From positions 4,774,001-4,838,000 of the forward strand of contig CP069300.1 of the NCBI GenBank assembly GCA_016839165.1: 64,000 bases of DNA, read 5' to 3'. This DNA is from Bradyrhizobium sp. PSBB068 (GTDB lineage: Bacteria; Pseudomonadota; Alphaproteobacteria; Rhizobiales; Xanthobacteraceae). Below the pieces are notes generated by a model that saw only the letters and a list, made by a program, of their open reading frames with translations, did not search any database and was not told the origin of the DNA. Shown here in pieces: positions 44,576 through 53,789 of the stretch (the stretch's first letter is position 1; each line of letters starts with the position of its first letter). Made by a program: the position numbers and the translations under genes.

Positions 44576-46150
44576 TTAGCCTTGGTGATCGCCATGATGC
44601 CCACGCGCGGCTTCGATCTGCCGTTGATACGCAGTCAATTGCAACTCGACGATTCTCGCCGCGGAGTGATACTGCCGGATCCAGTCTGCACCGGCCGCGC
44701 CGATCCGATGCCGGTCGTCCTGATCGGCCACGATCCGGAGAAGCGCGTCGGCAATCTCACTCTCCGTCGATGCCGACAGGATGGGAGGAGCTTCGGAGAA
44801 GAAATCCCTCGCCATGCCCGAATCCACGTTCGTGATGACGCGCCTTCCGAGCGCCAGCGCTTCGAAGGTGATGCCACCGAATGACGGGAGAACGAACTGA
44901 TCCAGCACGGCGTGGCTGCGAAGATATGTTCTCCAAAGCTCCGGTTTGCGCATCGGCGCAAGCCACTCCACCCTGTTATCGAGACCCAGGCTCCGTATCA
45001 GCTCCCGCGAGGCGTCGAGGTCGCGTCCCCAGGCGATCATCACAAGTCGCAGCGCCGGCGCCTGCTGCACCACGCTCGCAAAGGCGTGGATCAACCGATC
45101 ATTGCCCTTCACGAGGCTGGGGTCCGCGTCGCGCCAATCATGACGGGTCGGGTGAAATACAACGACACCGTCGCCGGGAGGCCGGATCGCGCTATTCTGC
45201 TTCCCGAATTCTATGAGTTTCGTGTCGTCGAAGGCGTGCGGAAGCGGCGTAATCCGATCCGGCGGCACGCCGAGCCGCCGCGCGGCAGGTACGCAATCGA
45301 TATTGGTGACGAAAACGTGGTCAGCTCCAAGGAACACGGTGGCGGTCAGCCGCCCGAGGCTATCGTCCTGAAATGGAAGCGCCCGCAACGTTCCATGCTC
45401 ATATCCGAAGTAAGGGCGCTGGGCGAGCAGCGGCCAAGCACCATCGGTTGCGTAAGCCTGGATGACGTCGAACTGATCCAGCAGACCGACGAGCGGCGCG
45501 AGCCGCGCCCGGTAGCTGGCGAAATCGGCAGCGCTCGGCGGTGAAGCCGGCGCGCTGCCTTGCCGCCATACCGCCGCAAGCCGCATCTGCTCCGGATCAT
45601 CCTTTGCCAGCACGCGCCTCAGGAAGAGATCGCGGGCCATCGCAGGCGATCTGCGAATCCGCCGTGCTATCTTCTGGCCAAGACGAGTCGCGCGGACGGA
45701 CAGCGTCTGCCCGCTCACGGATTGCCGGGCGCGATCCAGCGCGCGTCGAACTTCATCGGCTTGGTCCGACTGCCCGCCAACCTCGGCGGCAATCATCGAG
45801 CAACACAGTTTCAGAGGCCCGGAAGCAAACCATCGCGGCCGCCGGTAGCCCCCGAGATTGACCTTGGTCCACTCGGGAAAGAACGGATCTCCGAGGTCCC
45901 CCTCGAACACCGCCTCCTCCCATTCAGGGCAAGCCATGATGTGATAGTTTTCATAGGCGATGACATAGGCATCTATGCCGTGTTGGCGCTGAATCCTGGC
46001 ATTGTTGAACGCATTGTTCGCGATGTTGCCGAGGTGCAGCACACGCAGCGCCCGCCCATGCTCTTGCTGAAAACGCCGATGCCAATCGACGCCTTGCGGC
46101 TGCGGCCGTAGCGACGACATCATTGCGGCGAAAGCGTCGACTGACGTCAC
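44576..46150 (-). CDS. Glycosyltransferase, family A copy 1
   Basis: This GT-B protein of about 524 residues shares long identity blocks with the gene at 49090-51057: LHLGNIANNAFNNARIQRQH, then YHIMACPEWEEAVFEGDL, and a C-terminal VLDQFVLPSFGGITFEALAL with GRRVITNV. The C-domain has VVFHPTRHDWRDADPSLVKG, a sugar-nucleotide phosphate region. GTG 46150 (AAGG eight bases upstream) gives an N-terminus similar in length to its paralogue; ATG 46207 is also possible and would overlap the upstream gene by 32 bases. The acceptor is unknown; it probably extends the locus's polysaccharide in the cytoplasm. Confidence 0.78.
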   Translation of the reverse strand: MTSVDAFAAMMSSLRPQPQGVDWHRRFQQEHGRALRVLHLGNIANNAFNNARIQRQHGIDAYVIAYENYHIMACPEWEEAVFEGDLGDPFFPEWTKVNLGGYRRPRWFASGPLKLCCSMIAAEVGGQSDQADEVRRALDRARQSVSGQTLSVRATRLGQKIARRIRRSPAMARDLFLRRVLAKDDPEQMRLAAVWRQGSAPASPPSAADFASYRARLAPLVGLLDQFDVIQAYATDGAWPLLAQRPYFGYEHGTLRALPFQDDSLGRLTATVFLGADHVFVTNIDCVPAARRLGVPPDRITPLPHAFDDTKLIEFGKQNSAIRPPGDGVVVFHPTRHDWRDADPSLVKGNDRLIHAFASVVQQAPALRLVMIAWGRDLDASRELIRSLGLDNRVEWLAPMRKPELWRTYLRSHAVLDQFVLPSFGGITFEALALGRRVITNVDSGMARDFFSEAPPILSASTESEIADALLRIVADQDDRHRIGAAGADWIRQYHSAARIVELQLTAYQRQIEAARGHHGDHQG

Positions 46151-46175
46151 CAGAAGCGCCTTTGCGGGTCGGTCA

Positions 46176-47627
46176 TCAGGGTATCGTCCTCGCGAGCGCA
46201 CCGACATCGTCCGGAGCAGACTGCCGCGTGACCTGGAACGGATGCTCCCAATTCGCGGCGACAGCAATAGCGTTGCGGCGAGCTTCCTCCTGATCCTGGG
46301 CGATCCGAATGCGGTCAACGACGTTCGGGGGGAAATTTGCGGTCTCTCGATAGAGTTGACCCAGTCGTGCAGCGATGGCGGAGATGCCGTGCCACCGCTC
46401 GACATAGCGCCGTCCCTGCTCGCCGATCCTGCGAAGGCGCTCCCGATTGCGGAGGATCCACAGCAATGCCTGCTCGAGCTCGTCCGGAGTTGCGTTGATG
46501 ATCGGGCATTCCTCCGGCGCCTCGACCAGATCCGGACTTCTAACGAAGCTCAGGACCGGCTTGCCGAGCGCCATCGCTTCGAGCGCGGTGTAGCCGTACG
46601 CGCCGCCGATGAACTGATCCGCCACGATGTCGGATTGCGCGAAAAGCTCGATCACCTGGCTGTTCGGCACGCCCTGGACCTTGCAATATTCGATATCGTA
46701 CCCCTGCAGCTTCAGCCGGTCGATGGTCCGCTCCAGGTATTTCGAGCCCTTGAAGTGCGTGTGGTTTGGCGCGTGCGCGACGCGCAGCGGACCGGACAGC
46801 GCGTCAGGGAGAACCGCACTCAACCGATCCAGATCGAGCGGCCAGTAGTTGATATGTTTTGCCGTCGGCATGTAGGTCAGCATGTCACCGAGCGAGACCA
46901 GGGCCGTCACGTTCCTGGCCACTTCCGAAATATAGCGCTGAGCCTCTGCGTCGTGACAGGTGCAGTATTTCGGCGCTTCCGTGCAATCGACGCAGAAATT
47001 CCATCGGCCGAGCGCTAGGGTCGCCTGCCGGGTGCGGACATCGGCACCATACGCATAGATATAGACCCGCTTGCGCGCCCGTCGCAGCGCGGCAAGCTCC
47101 TCGAAGTTGATCTGCAAGCGCTGCGTTGAATCAAGCAGCCCGCGGTCGGCGAAGAAGTGAAACACGTCATATCGCATCAAGGCCCACGCGAGCACCACGC
47201 GCTGGAATGCGAGCCCCAGGGCGAAGCTGAGCGCCCGAACGTAGGGACGCTGGAGATTCAGGTCGAAGCGCGACATGATGACGTAGGTTACGTAGACAAG
47301 AGACGTCGACCGGAAGCCGAGCATCCGGTCAGCCCTGGCCTTAAGCTCCAAGGTCAGGATCGGCGTTACGCCCCACAAGGTCCTGGGTCGTCCGCGCCGC
47401 AACCGCATGGCTCCGGCTATGGGAGCGACGTAGGTCGCAAGCTTTAGAATGGCGATCGAAACTCCCGTTGCGACCAGCCTGAGAAGCTTCAGCGGCAGCG
47501 CGTGGAATTTGCGGCGCACGACGGCTCCCCGCCCCGGCGATCTCGCGATCGACCAGGTCGTGAGCATCCAGACCCGAACGCTCCGCGGCAAAACCTGCCG
47601 CGCGAGCGATCTCAGTCGATCCTTCAT
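46176..47627 (-). CDS. Glycosyltransferase, family B copy 1, with Cys-rich loop
   Basis: This 483-residue GT-B-like protein is a paralogue of 51115-52575: both have LWGVTPI followed by an all-hydrophobic strand, RVYIYAYGADVRTRQATLAL and GRWNFCVDCTEAPKYCTCHD. The four Cys (CxxC...CxC) look like a zinc site. The C-domain has VAHAPNHTHFKGSKYLERTI and ADQFIGGAYGYTALEAMALG. The N-terminal 75 residues contain a hydrophobic stretch (LLRLVATGVSIAILKLATYV) that could tether it to the membrane. ATG 47627 overlaps the previous stop as ATGA, which fixes the start. Confidence 0.82.
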   Translation of the reverse strand: MKDRLRSLARQVLPRSVRVWMLTTWSIARSPGRGAVVRRKFHALPLKLLRLVATGVSIAILKLATYVAPIAGAMRLRRGRPRTLWGVTPILTLELKARADRMLGFRSTSLVYVTYVIMSRFDLNLQRPYVRALSFALGLAFQRVVLAWALMRYDVFHFFADRGLLDSTQRLQINFEELAALRRARKRVYIYAYGADVRTRQATLALGRWNFCVDCTEAPKYCTCHDAEAQRYISEVARNVTALVSLGDMLTYMPTAKHINYWPLDLDRLSAVLPDALSGPLRVAHAPNHTHFKGSKYLERTIDRLKLQGYDIEYCKVQGVPNSQVIELFAQSDIVADQFIGGAYGYTALEAMALGKPVLSFVRSPDLVEAPEECPIINATPDELEQALLWILRNRERLRRIGEQGRRYVERWHGISAIAARLGQLYRETANFPPNVVDRIRIAQDQEEARRNAIAVAANWEHPFQVTRQSAPDDVGALARTIP

Positions 47628-49042
47628 TGCGTGGATCCGCGCTGCAGCGGCTTTTTTGGAGACAGGCTCTCGTAGAGCGAAACGACCTTCTGCCATTCCG
47701 ACTTTGCATCGAGCTTTGCGAGGGTCGTCCGCGTGCTCGCCTTGAAGTCTGCCCGGAGCTGCTTGTCCTGGACCATGCGGTTGATCGATTCCGCGATGGA
47801 ACGCGGATCGTAGGGATCGAACGTCAACCCGACCGCGTTCTCCTCGACAAGACGCTTCGCTTCCGCGTAGTGCGCAACGAGGACGGGGAGATCGGCGGCC
47901 AGGTATTCGAAGATCTTGTTGGGGAGCGCAAAGGTGAAGTTGCGGCACAGCGCCGGCAATGTCCAAATGCCGGCATCTGCGCCGCGGGCGGCCGCGACAA
48001 CGTCCTTCGACGGCACCGGCGGAGCAAGCACCACCCTGCCCTCCACGTCGACGCGCTGTGCCAATGCCAGATAGTCGGGCCCGAACAGATCCAGCGAAGG
48101 CCCCCGGATGACGAAAACACAGTCGGGTACATAAGCAAGGGCTTCGATGATCGGCTCGATCAGGCGCGTCGGGCCGGTTCCTCCCTGCCACAGCAGCACG
48201 AAGGTCGATTCCGGCAGCCCCAGTTGCTGCTTCAGCGGCGGATACGCGCGCGTCGGCGTAACCGCGATATCCGGAATGTTACGGACCACGACGGGGCGGC
48301 TGCCGCCGAGCTCGGCCTTCATCGCATCCGCGATCGAGTCGCACACCGTGATGGTGGCCGACGCCTCGTTGAGACAACGAACCTCCAGCTCCTGCAGCGC
48401 CCGCTTCCACTCCGGCGGATACGGCGCCCAGGCGGACTGCTTCGTGCTCCAATGAACGTTCTCCGAGAACCATTCGTGGAAGTCGACCACGAGGTGTGCG
48501 CCACGGTATTTTGCGGCCGCCATCGCGGCATAGGCCGTGGAGAGATCATGCGCATGGAACGCAAATGGCTTCCTCTTCACCGCTTCCAGGTAGAGCTGTT
48601 CCGCAATGTAACCCGGCTGCTCGCTCATGAACGTCGCGGCCGTCCAATCGGCGTGCTGAATATGGACGCGCGGTCCCCAATCAAGATTGAAGGTTGCCCC
48701 TGCCCCCTTCGCAGGCTCGGGGCAGATCACCGTCACGTCATATCCGGCGGCGCCGAGCGCGCGGGCTTCTCTTTCAACCCGGGGGTCCACACGCAGATCG
48801 GAGACGACGAGCATCACCACCTCGCGACCAGAGGCAGATCGGCCAATCTGCCTGTTTCGCGACGTCGCGTCGGCCGCATCGGACATCTTCGGGATTCGCG
48901 CCTGCACGAACTGTGCGCGGCGGACCACGAGCTGTGAGACCAGCACATTCCACCGGCCAAAACCGAAATAGAATACGGGACGCAGCGCGCGGAAAAGCGG
49001 AGGATACTGCTTGATGAAAGATGATATCTGCTTGAGCATCAT
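47624..49042 (-). CDS. Glycosyltransferase family 4
   Basis: This 472-residue GT4 protein has a short hydrophobic/basic N-terminus, then VVMLVVSDLRVDPRVEREAR, AFHAHDLSTAYAAMAAAKYR and HLVVDFHEWFSE in the acceptor domain. The donor domain has FVLLWQGGTGPTRLIEPIIE, DAGIWTLPALCRNFTFALPN and KIFEYLAADLPVLVAHY with the E-x7-E type signature. This is unlike the A and B families around it. Its stop overlaps the next start (ATGA). It probably adds one sugar of the repeat or primer, identity unknown. Confidence 0.85.
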   Translation of the reverse strand: MMLKQISSFIKQYPPLFRALRPVFYFGFGRWNVLVSQLVVRRAQFVQARIPKMSDAADATSRNRQIGRSASGREVVMLVVSDLRVDPRVEREARALGAAGYDVTVICPEPAKGAGATFNLDWGPRVHIQHADWTAATFMSEQPGYIAEQLYLEAVKRKPFAFHAHDLSTAYAAMAAAKYRGAHLVVDFHEWFSENVHWSTKQSAWAPYPPEWKRALQELEVRCLNEASATITVCDSIADAMKAELGGSRPVVVRNIPDIAVTPTRAYPPLKQQLGLPESTFVLLWQGGTGPTRLIEPIIEALAYVPDCVFVIRGPSLDLFGPDYLALAQRVDVEGRVVLAPPVPSKDVVAAARGADAGIWTLPALCRNFTFALPNKIFEYLAADLPVLVAHYAEAKRLVEENAVGLTFDPYDPRSIAESINRMVQDKQLRADFKASTRTTLAKLDAKSEWQKVVSLYESLSPKKPLQRGSTQ

Positions 49043-49089
49043 TCTATGGCAACTCTAGGAAATCAGCATCGGCCTCGCGGGAAACGCCA

Positions 49090-51057
49090 TCACCACTGCC
49101 CCACCAGCAAATTGCTGTACGCCTTGCACTGGAGAGCAACGATTCTTTCCGCGGAATGGTAGGTCGACATCCATTGCGAAGCGGCGGCACCCCGGCCCTG
49201 GGTATCGAGAGGATCCTGGATGACTTCCCGCATTCGGCCGGCGCAATCGGCGACATTGCCGGCCGCGAGCAGCGGCGGCTCCTGACCGAAGAACAACGCG
49301 GTCTGCTGCCTGTCGATCGCCGAGATCAGCCGGACACCCAGCGCCATCGTCTCGAACCCGACGCCGCCGAGCGCTGGAACAACGAATTGATCGACCACCG
49401 CGTGCGATACGCAGTAGCGCTGCCACAGCTCCCGCTTCGACATGGCCGGAATCCATTCGACCAGCTCGGACAGGCCCAGTTCGTCGATCAACGCCTTGCT
49501 GTCTGCGACTTCCTGGCCCCATTCGACGAACACAAGCCTGAAGTTTCTCGTCTCCCGCGCGACTTCGGCCGCGGCCCGGATGATCACATCATTGCCCTTC
49601 TGCCAGGACGAATTTCCCAGTTTCCAATGATGGCGGGACGGACTGAAGAAGATCACCGGCCCGCCCGTCGGGGGCTTTAGCTCCGGGTATGCTTCACGGA
49701 ATGCGCGCAACTTGTGATTGTCGAACGCGTGCGGAAGGTAGACGACCTTGTCCTTCGCCAGTCCCAGGCGTTCGACCGACGGCAGGACGTCCGAATTGGT
49801 TACAAAGACTGCGGGCGCGCGCTGAAACGAGATCCGGCAGATCAATCCGGTCAGATTGTTCTCGAACGGGATTTCGCGCAGCGTTCCGTGCTCGTAGCAG
49901 CTGAAATTCTTGACGCCGTTCATCATCGGTATCAGTCCGTCGATCGCATATCCCTGGATGATGTCATAGTGCAGCAGGACATCTTCGAAGGGCTTCGGAT
50001 GGATCGTTACATACTCTTCGCGGTAACGAAGTGACTGACCGTCAAGCTCGGCGGGATCCCTCCTGATTTCATCGAGCAGCGCCTCGATTTCCTTCGCCCG
50101 CGTCACCGGATCGGACATCGATCGCGCCACGCAGCCGGATTCCGAAACCGGAACGAACTTGAGCATGACCCGCTCGAGCAGCGCCAGGAAGCTGTGGGTC
50201 AGTGAACGGGCGACCGAAGACGATCTCTCCCGCAATCCGCCGGTGCACAACCAGCGAACATCTTCCCGCAGGGCCCCGAGTGCGGCCCGGGCCTCCGCAT
50301 CGGCCTGCGGACCCCGGCGCGCAATCCTCAACCATGCGGCGGCCGAGATTTTGTCCAGCCAGCTCGCTTCGAATTCGTCCGTCTTGCCCTCACGACCGAG
50401 CACGCCGTTTGCCACGAGAGTGCCCAGCCATATTCTGTACAGGCTGAGCGGCTGCCTGCTCCCTTGCGACGACCGACCGGGTCCGCTGAGCCAGAGCAGG
50501 AATCTCAGATGCTGGGGAACATACTTGGCACGGAAGCCCGCATTGTCGCCGGAACGGGCGTCCTGAAGCGCCTTCAGCTCCAGCTCCAGCCATTTCAGAT
50601 ATGCCGTCGTTCGCCAACCTGCGTTCTTGGCGCGAAGGTATTCAATGCAAAGCGCGGATGGCCCCTGAACAAACCAGCGAGGCCGCTTCCATCCTTTCAA
50701 GCTGGTCGCCCACCAATCCGGTTTGAAATGATCCTGCCCCAGCGCCGAGGATCCCTCCTGCAGCGCGCCGTCCTCCCACTCGGGACAGCCCATGATGTGG
50801 TAATAATTATAGCAGAGCACATCCGCCTGGATGCCGAGCTGTCGCTGAATCCGGGCATTGTTGTAGGCATTGTTGGCGATGTTGCCGATGTGAAGAACCC
50901 GGAGCGGTCGCCCCATTCTTCGCTGGAAGTCGTCGACCAGACGCAATGCGCGTGCGTTTTCAGCCTCGATCGCGCGTGTTGCGTCGGTTGGGCTCAAGGG
51001 GCTCTCGAGGCGCGCTTCGACATAGGAAACTGACACTGGTTCAGGCGCTCCGTGCAT
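49090..51057 (-). CDS. Glycosyltransferase, family A copy 2
   Basis: This 655-residue GT-B-like protein shares with 44576-46150 the blocks LHIGNIANNAYNNARIQRQL, YHIMGCPEWEDGALQEG, FFSPSRHHWKLGNSSWQKGN and VVDQFVVPALGGVGFETMAL. It is about 130 residues longer than copy 1, with an inserted helical stretch (about residues 150-330) holding a basic SGPGRSSQGSRQ loop and an Ala-rich segment. The C-terminus ends with LQCKAYSNLLVGQW. ATG 51057 lacks a strong ribosome site. It sits between family B copy 2 and the GT4 gene. Confidence 0.82.
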   Translation of the reverse strand: MHGAPEPVSVSYVEARLESPLSPTDATRAIEAENARALRLVDDFQRRMGRPLRVLHIGNIANNAYNNARIQRQLGIQADVLCYNYYHIMGCPEWEDGALQEGSSALGQDHFKPDWWATSLKGWKRPRWFVQGPSALCIEYLRAKNAGWRTTAYLKWLELELKALQDARSGDNAGFRAKYVPQHLRFLLWLSGPGRSSQGSRQPLSLYRIWLGTLVANGVLGREGKTDEFEASWLDKISAAAWLRIARRGPQADAEARAALGALREDVRWLCTGGLRERSSSVARSLTHSFLALLERVMLKFVPVSESGCVARSMSDPVTRAKEIEALLDEIRRDPAELDGQSLRYREEYVTIHPKPFEDVLLHYDIIQGYAIDGLIPMMNGVKNFSCYEHGTLREIPFENNLTGLICRISFQRAPAVFVTNSDVLPSVERLGLAKDKVVYLPHAFDNHKLRAFREAYPELKPPTGGPVIFFSPSRHHWKLGNSSWQKGNDVIIRAAAEVARETRNFRLVFVEWGQEVADSKALIDELGLSELVEWIPAMSKRELWQRYCVSHAVVDQFVVPALGGVGFETMALGVRLISAIDRQQTALFFGQEPPLLAAGNVADCAGRMREVIQDPLDTQGRGAAASQWMSTYHSAERIVALQCKAYSNLLVGQW

Positions 51058-51114
51058 GAGCGACGCGACGGCAAAGCCAGTTCGGATTTTCGGGCATGCA
51101 TCGCTTTGACGGCA

Positions 51115-52575
51115 TCACGAATTCAGCAACCTGGCGCTTTCGGCAACTCTTGCCTTCAGCGGTATCGGCAAGTCCGCAGTTGCCAGATAAAGATCTGCCA
51201 AATGCTTGCCCAGCGCCTCCACCGAGTAGTTTCTGCGGACATAGTGAGGGCCGGCAGCGCCGGCGTCGGAAAGCCGCGCGCGGTCCAGGATCAGCTGATG
51301 CAGGACCTGCTTTATCGTGTCCGGATTTGCCTCGATGACCGGACAGGCCTCCCGCTCGGCCACCGCGACCCCATCGTGCAGGTAGCAGATGACGGGACAG
51401 CCCGATGCCATTGCCTCAACGGCCGTCAAGCCGAACGACCCGCTGATGAGCTGGTCGACAAGAACGTCGATCGTCTGCATCGCTGCCAGAATCTCATCGT
51501 GCGGCCTTCCGCTCAGTTGCAGGAACTCGACTTGATGACCTTCAGCCTGCAGGGAGTCGATTGCGCCTTGCAGATACTTCGTCCCCTTGAAATAACCGTG
51601 GTTTGGAAAGTGGCCCACGACCAGCTTGCCGTTCCCTCGACTCCGGGGTGGCCCGGGAGATACCCTGTCAACATCGACCGTCAAGTACGGCACATTTCGA
51701 GCACCAGGAATGAGCTTCATGGCGAGCCCATGCGCGACCACGGCCGTTGAGTACTCCCTGATGACTTGCAGCATGGCAGCGCCACCGGCATCGTCGCAGA
51801 CACAATAGACGCCCGGATCAGGACATTCCGAGCAGAAATTCCATTTTCCCAGCGCCATGTTTTTTTCGCGCGTTCTGTGGTCTGCGCCATATGCGTAGGT
51901 ATAGAGCCGTTTCCCGGCCTGCCGATAGATTTCCATCTCGCGCACCGCAATTCCGAAGCGGGGACTGCCGTAGCCACCTGCCGGCTCGATGATGCCGCGA
52001 TCGTTGTAGAGATGAAAAAAATCGAAGTTGGCGATCGCCCAGATCAGCATGAGCCATCGAAACAGGAACCAGTCCTCGCCCCGCTCGGCCACGAGGCGCG
52101 CTTGAATTTCAGAGCATACAAAATCGAAATTCGAAGACGTATGGTACGTCGTAAACACGAGCGAGCGCGCATTGACGCCCAAGGCACGGTCTGCGGCGAC
52201 GCCCGAAGTCAGATTGACGATCGGCGTGACCCCCCAGAGCGAATTCATCTCTCCGCTCCGCAAGCGATCCTCAGTGATCGCGCGACAATCGGCGACGAGA
52301 GCATCCCAGAAGTCGCGCGCGTCAGGCGATTGATCGGGATTGAGGAACGGCCGCAACGCATCCAGCAGAGTGGTGAGCAGCGCGTAATCGCCCTCGGCAG
52401 CAAACCGGTTCGCGTTTCCAACGATCGCCTGGTCTACGCGTCCTCTCCCTCGCGTTGGAGCAAGTGCCGAGAGAGCTGCTTCAAACGTCTGGTTCTTTCG
52501 GGCGAACCGCGTAAGGTTGGGAAAGCGCGTCCCCTCAAGCAGGTAGCGCGCCGACCGAAAGAGTCTCGAAGACAC
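51115..52575 (-). CDS. Glycosyltransferase, family B copy 2, with Cys-rich loop
   Basis: This 486-residue paralogue of 46176-47627 has NSLWGVTPIVNLTSGVAADR, FDFFHLYNDRGIIEPAGGYG, LYTYAYGADHRTREKNMALG and the Cys loop KWNFCSECPDPGVYCVCDD (CxxC...CxC). The C-domain shows VVGHFPNHGYFKGTKYLQGA and VDQLISGSFGLTAVEAMASG. There is no clear membrane segment at the N-terminus, unlike copy 1. The C-terminal LSDAGAAGPHYVRRNYSVEA ends in the same way as other GT4-type enzymes. It follows the DegT gene by 21 bases. Confidence 0.82.
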   Translation of the reverse strand: MSSRLFRSARYLLEGTRFPNLTRFARKNQTFEAALSALAPTRGRGRVDQAIVGNANRFAAEGDYALLTTLLDALRPFLNPDQSPDARDFWDALVADCRAITEDRLRSGEMNSLWGVTPIVNLTSGVAADRALGVNARSLVFTTYHTSSNFDFVCSEIQARLVAERGEDWFLFRWLMLIWAIANFDFFHLYNDRGIIEPAGGYGSPRFGIAVREMEIYRQAGKRLYTYAYGADHRTREKNMALGKWNFCSECPDPGVYCVCDDAGGAAMLQVIREYSTAVVAHGLAMKLIPGARNVPYLTVDVDRVSPGPPRSRGNGKLVVGHFPNHGYFKGTKYLQGAIDSLQAEGHQVEFLQLSGRPHDEILAAMQTIDVLVDQLISGSFGLTAVEAMASGCPVICYLHDGVAVAEREACPVIEANPDTIKQVLHQLILDRARLSDAGAAGPHYVRRNYSVEALGKHLADLYLATADLPIPLKARVAESARLLNS

Positions 52576-52596
52576 CGATGCCGTTCCGCGCTTGCC

Positions 52597-53730
52597 TCAG
52601 GCGCTTGCCCGATTAATGCAATCAACCACCCGGGCCTGATCCTCTTCCGTCATGTTCGGGAAAATAGGCAGTGTGATCGTCGTGTCCTCGGCAAGTGCCG
52701 CGTTCGGAAACTGCTCGGGCCGCAGGCCATACTTGTTCTTGTAGTAGCCGAGCCGATGCACCGCATGCGTGCCCGGGCGGGTTTGGATTCCCGCGGCAGC
52801 CAGCGTCGCCATTATTGCGTTGCGGCGCGCACGATCTCCGTCAACGACACGAATAACGTAGGATTGAAACGCATGCCCGTCGACGTCCCCGCCCAGCGGC
52901 CGCACGATCGAATTGTTTCCTGCCAGCAACTCGGAATAGCGATGCCCGAGACGCCTGCGTTCCGACAGCAGCCGGTCGAGCTTGCCCATCTGCGCCACGC
53001 CGACGGCAGCCTGGATGTCCGACAAGCGCAAGTTAAAGCCAAGATTGTCGAACGTCGCCATCGTCCAGGGGCCGTGAGGCTCGATCGACGCATCCGGAGC
53101 GCCGGTGGCGCCGTGGTTGCGTTGCGATCGCACGCGTTCCGCGAGGTCATCGCGGTTGGTGGTCACGGCGCCGCCCTCTCCCGTCGTCACCGCCTTGCGC
53201 GGGTGGAACGAAAAGCAACCGATGTCGCCGATCGCGCCAATCGGCTTGCCCTTGTAGGTCGTGCCGATCGCGCACGCCGCATCCTCGATCACCGCGATAC
53301 CGCGAGGCTCTGCAATCGCCTTGATCTCATCCATCGGAGCGGCGAGACCGAACAGGTGGACCGCAACGATCGCCTTCGTGCGCGGCGTGATCGCGGCCTC
53401 CAGCCGTTCCGGAGCGATATTGAAGGTCGACAGATCGATGTCGACGAAGACGGGTTTTGCGCCGACATATTCCGCGGAGTGCGCGCTTGTCACCCAGGTG
53501 AAGGCCGGGACAATCACCTCGTCGCCCGACCCAAGGTTCAGGGCCAAGGTCGCCAAATGCAGCGCCGCGGTGCACGACGTGCACGCGAGGGCATGCTTTA
53601 CTTCATGCTTCGCTGCGATCAGCTTCTCGAAGCGTTCGGTTAATGGCCCCTGGGTAACCCATTTCGAATTGAGACATTCCCGCAGGATGGCGATCTCACT
53701 CTCGTCAAAACTTGGCTCGGTGATGTTCAA
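52597..53730 (-). CDS. DegT/DnrJ/EryC1/StrS aminotransferase, 4-amino-sugar type
   Basis: This 377-residue PLP enzyme has CTSCTAALHLATLALNLG, IAVIEDAACAIGTTYKGKPI and the Schiff-base Lys in CFSFHPRKAVTTGEGGAVTT. The FHPRKAVTTGEGG form is that of perosamine synthetase, PglE and PseC type enzymes, which aminate a 4-keto sugar, and differs from the WbpE-like copy at 32325. It has no dedicated 4,6-dehydratase directly beside it; gmd at 19249 could give the keto sugar for perosamine. It lies next to the acyl module, whose acyl group may go on this amine (inference). Confidence 0.87.
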   Translation of the reverse strand: MNITEPSFDESEIAILRECLNSKWVTQGPLTERFEKLIAAKHEVKHALACTSCTAALHLATLALNLGSGDEVIVPAFTWVTSAHSAEYVGAKPVFVDIDLSTFNIAPERLEAAITPRTKAIVAVHLFGLAAPMDEIKAIAEPRGIAVIEDAACAIGTTYKGKPIGAIGDIGCFSFHPRKAVTTGEGGAVTTNRDDLAERVRSQRNHGATGAPDASIEPHGPWTMATFDNLGFNLRLSDIQAAVGVAQMGKLDRLLSERRRLGHRYSELLAGNNSIVRPLGGDVDGHAFQSYVIRVVDGDRARRNAIMATLAAAGIQTRPGTHAVHRLGYYKNKYGLRPEQFPNAALAEDTTITLPIFPNMTEEDQARVVDCINRASA

Positions 53731-53789
53731 TTGAGCGCCTCAGCTGGATGCGGCATGCGGAGAATTGCGTCGATACGCAATTTCATCCA

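Noticed and set aside
44881..49014. Several 100-436 codon plus-strand frames in the glycosyltransferase region
   Set aside because: All are opposite to genes with coherent GT-B motifs and coupled starts; none shows a domain.
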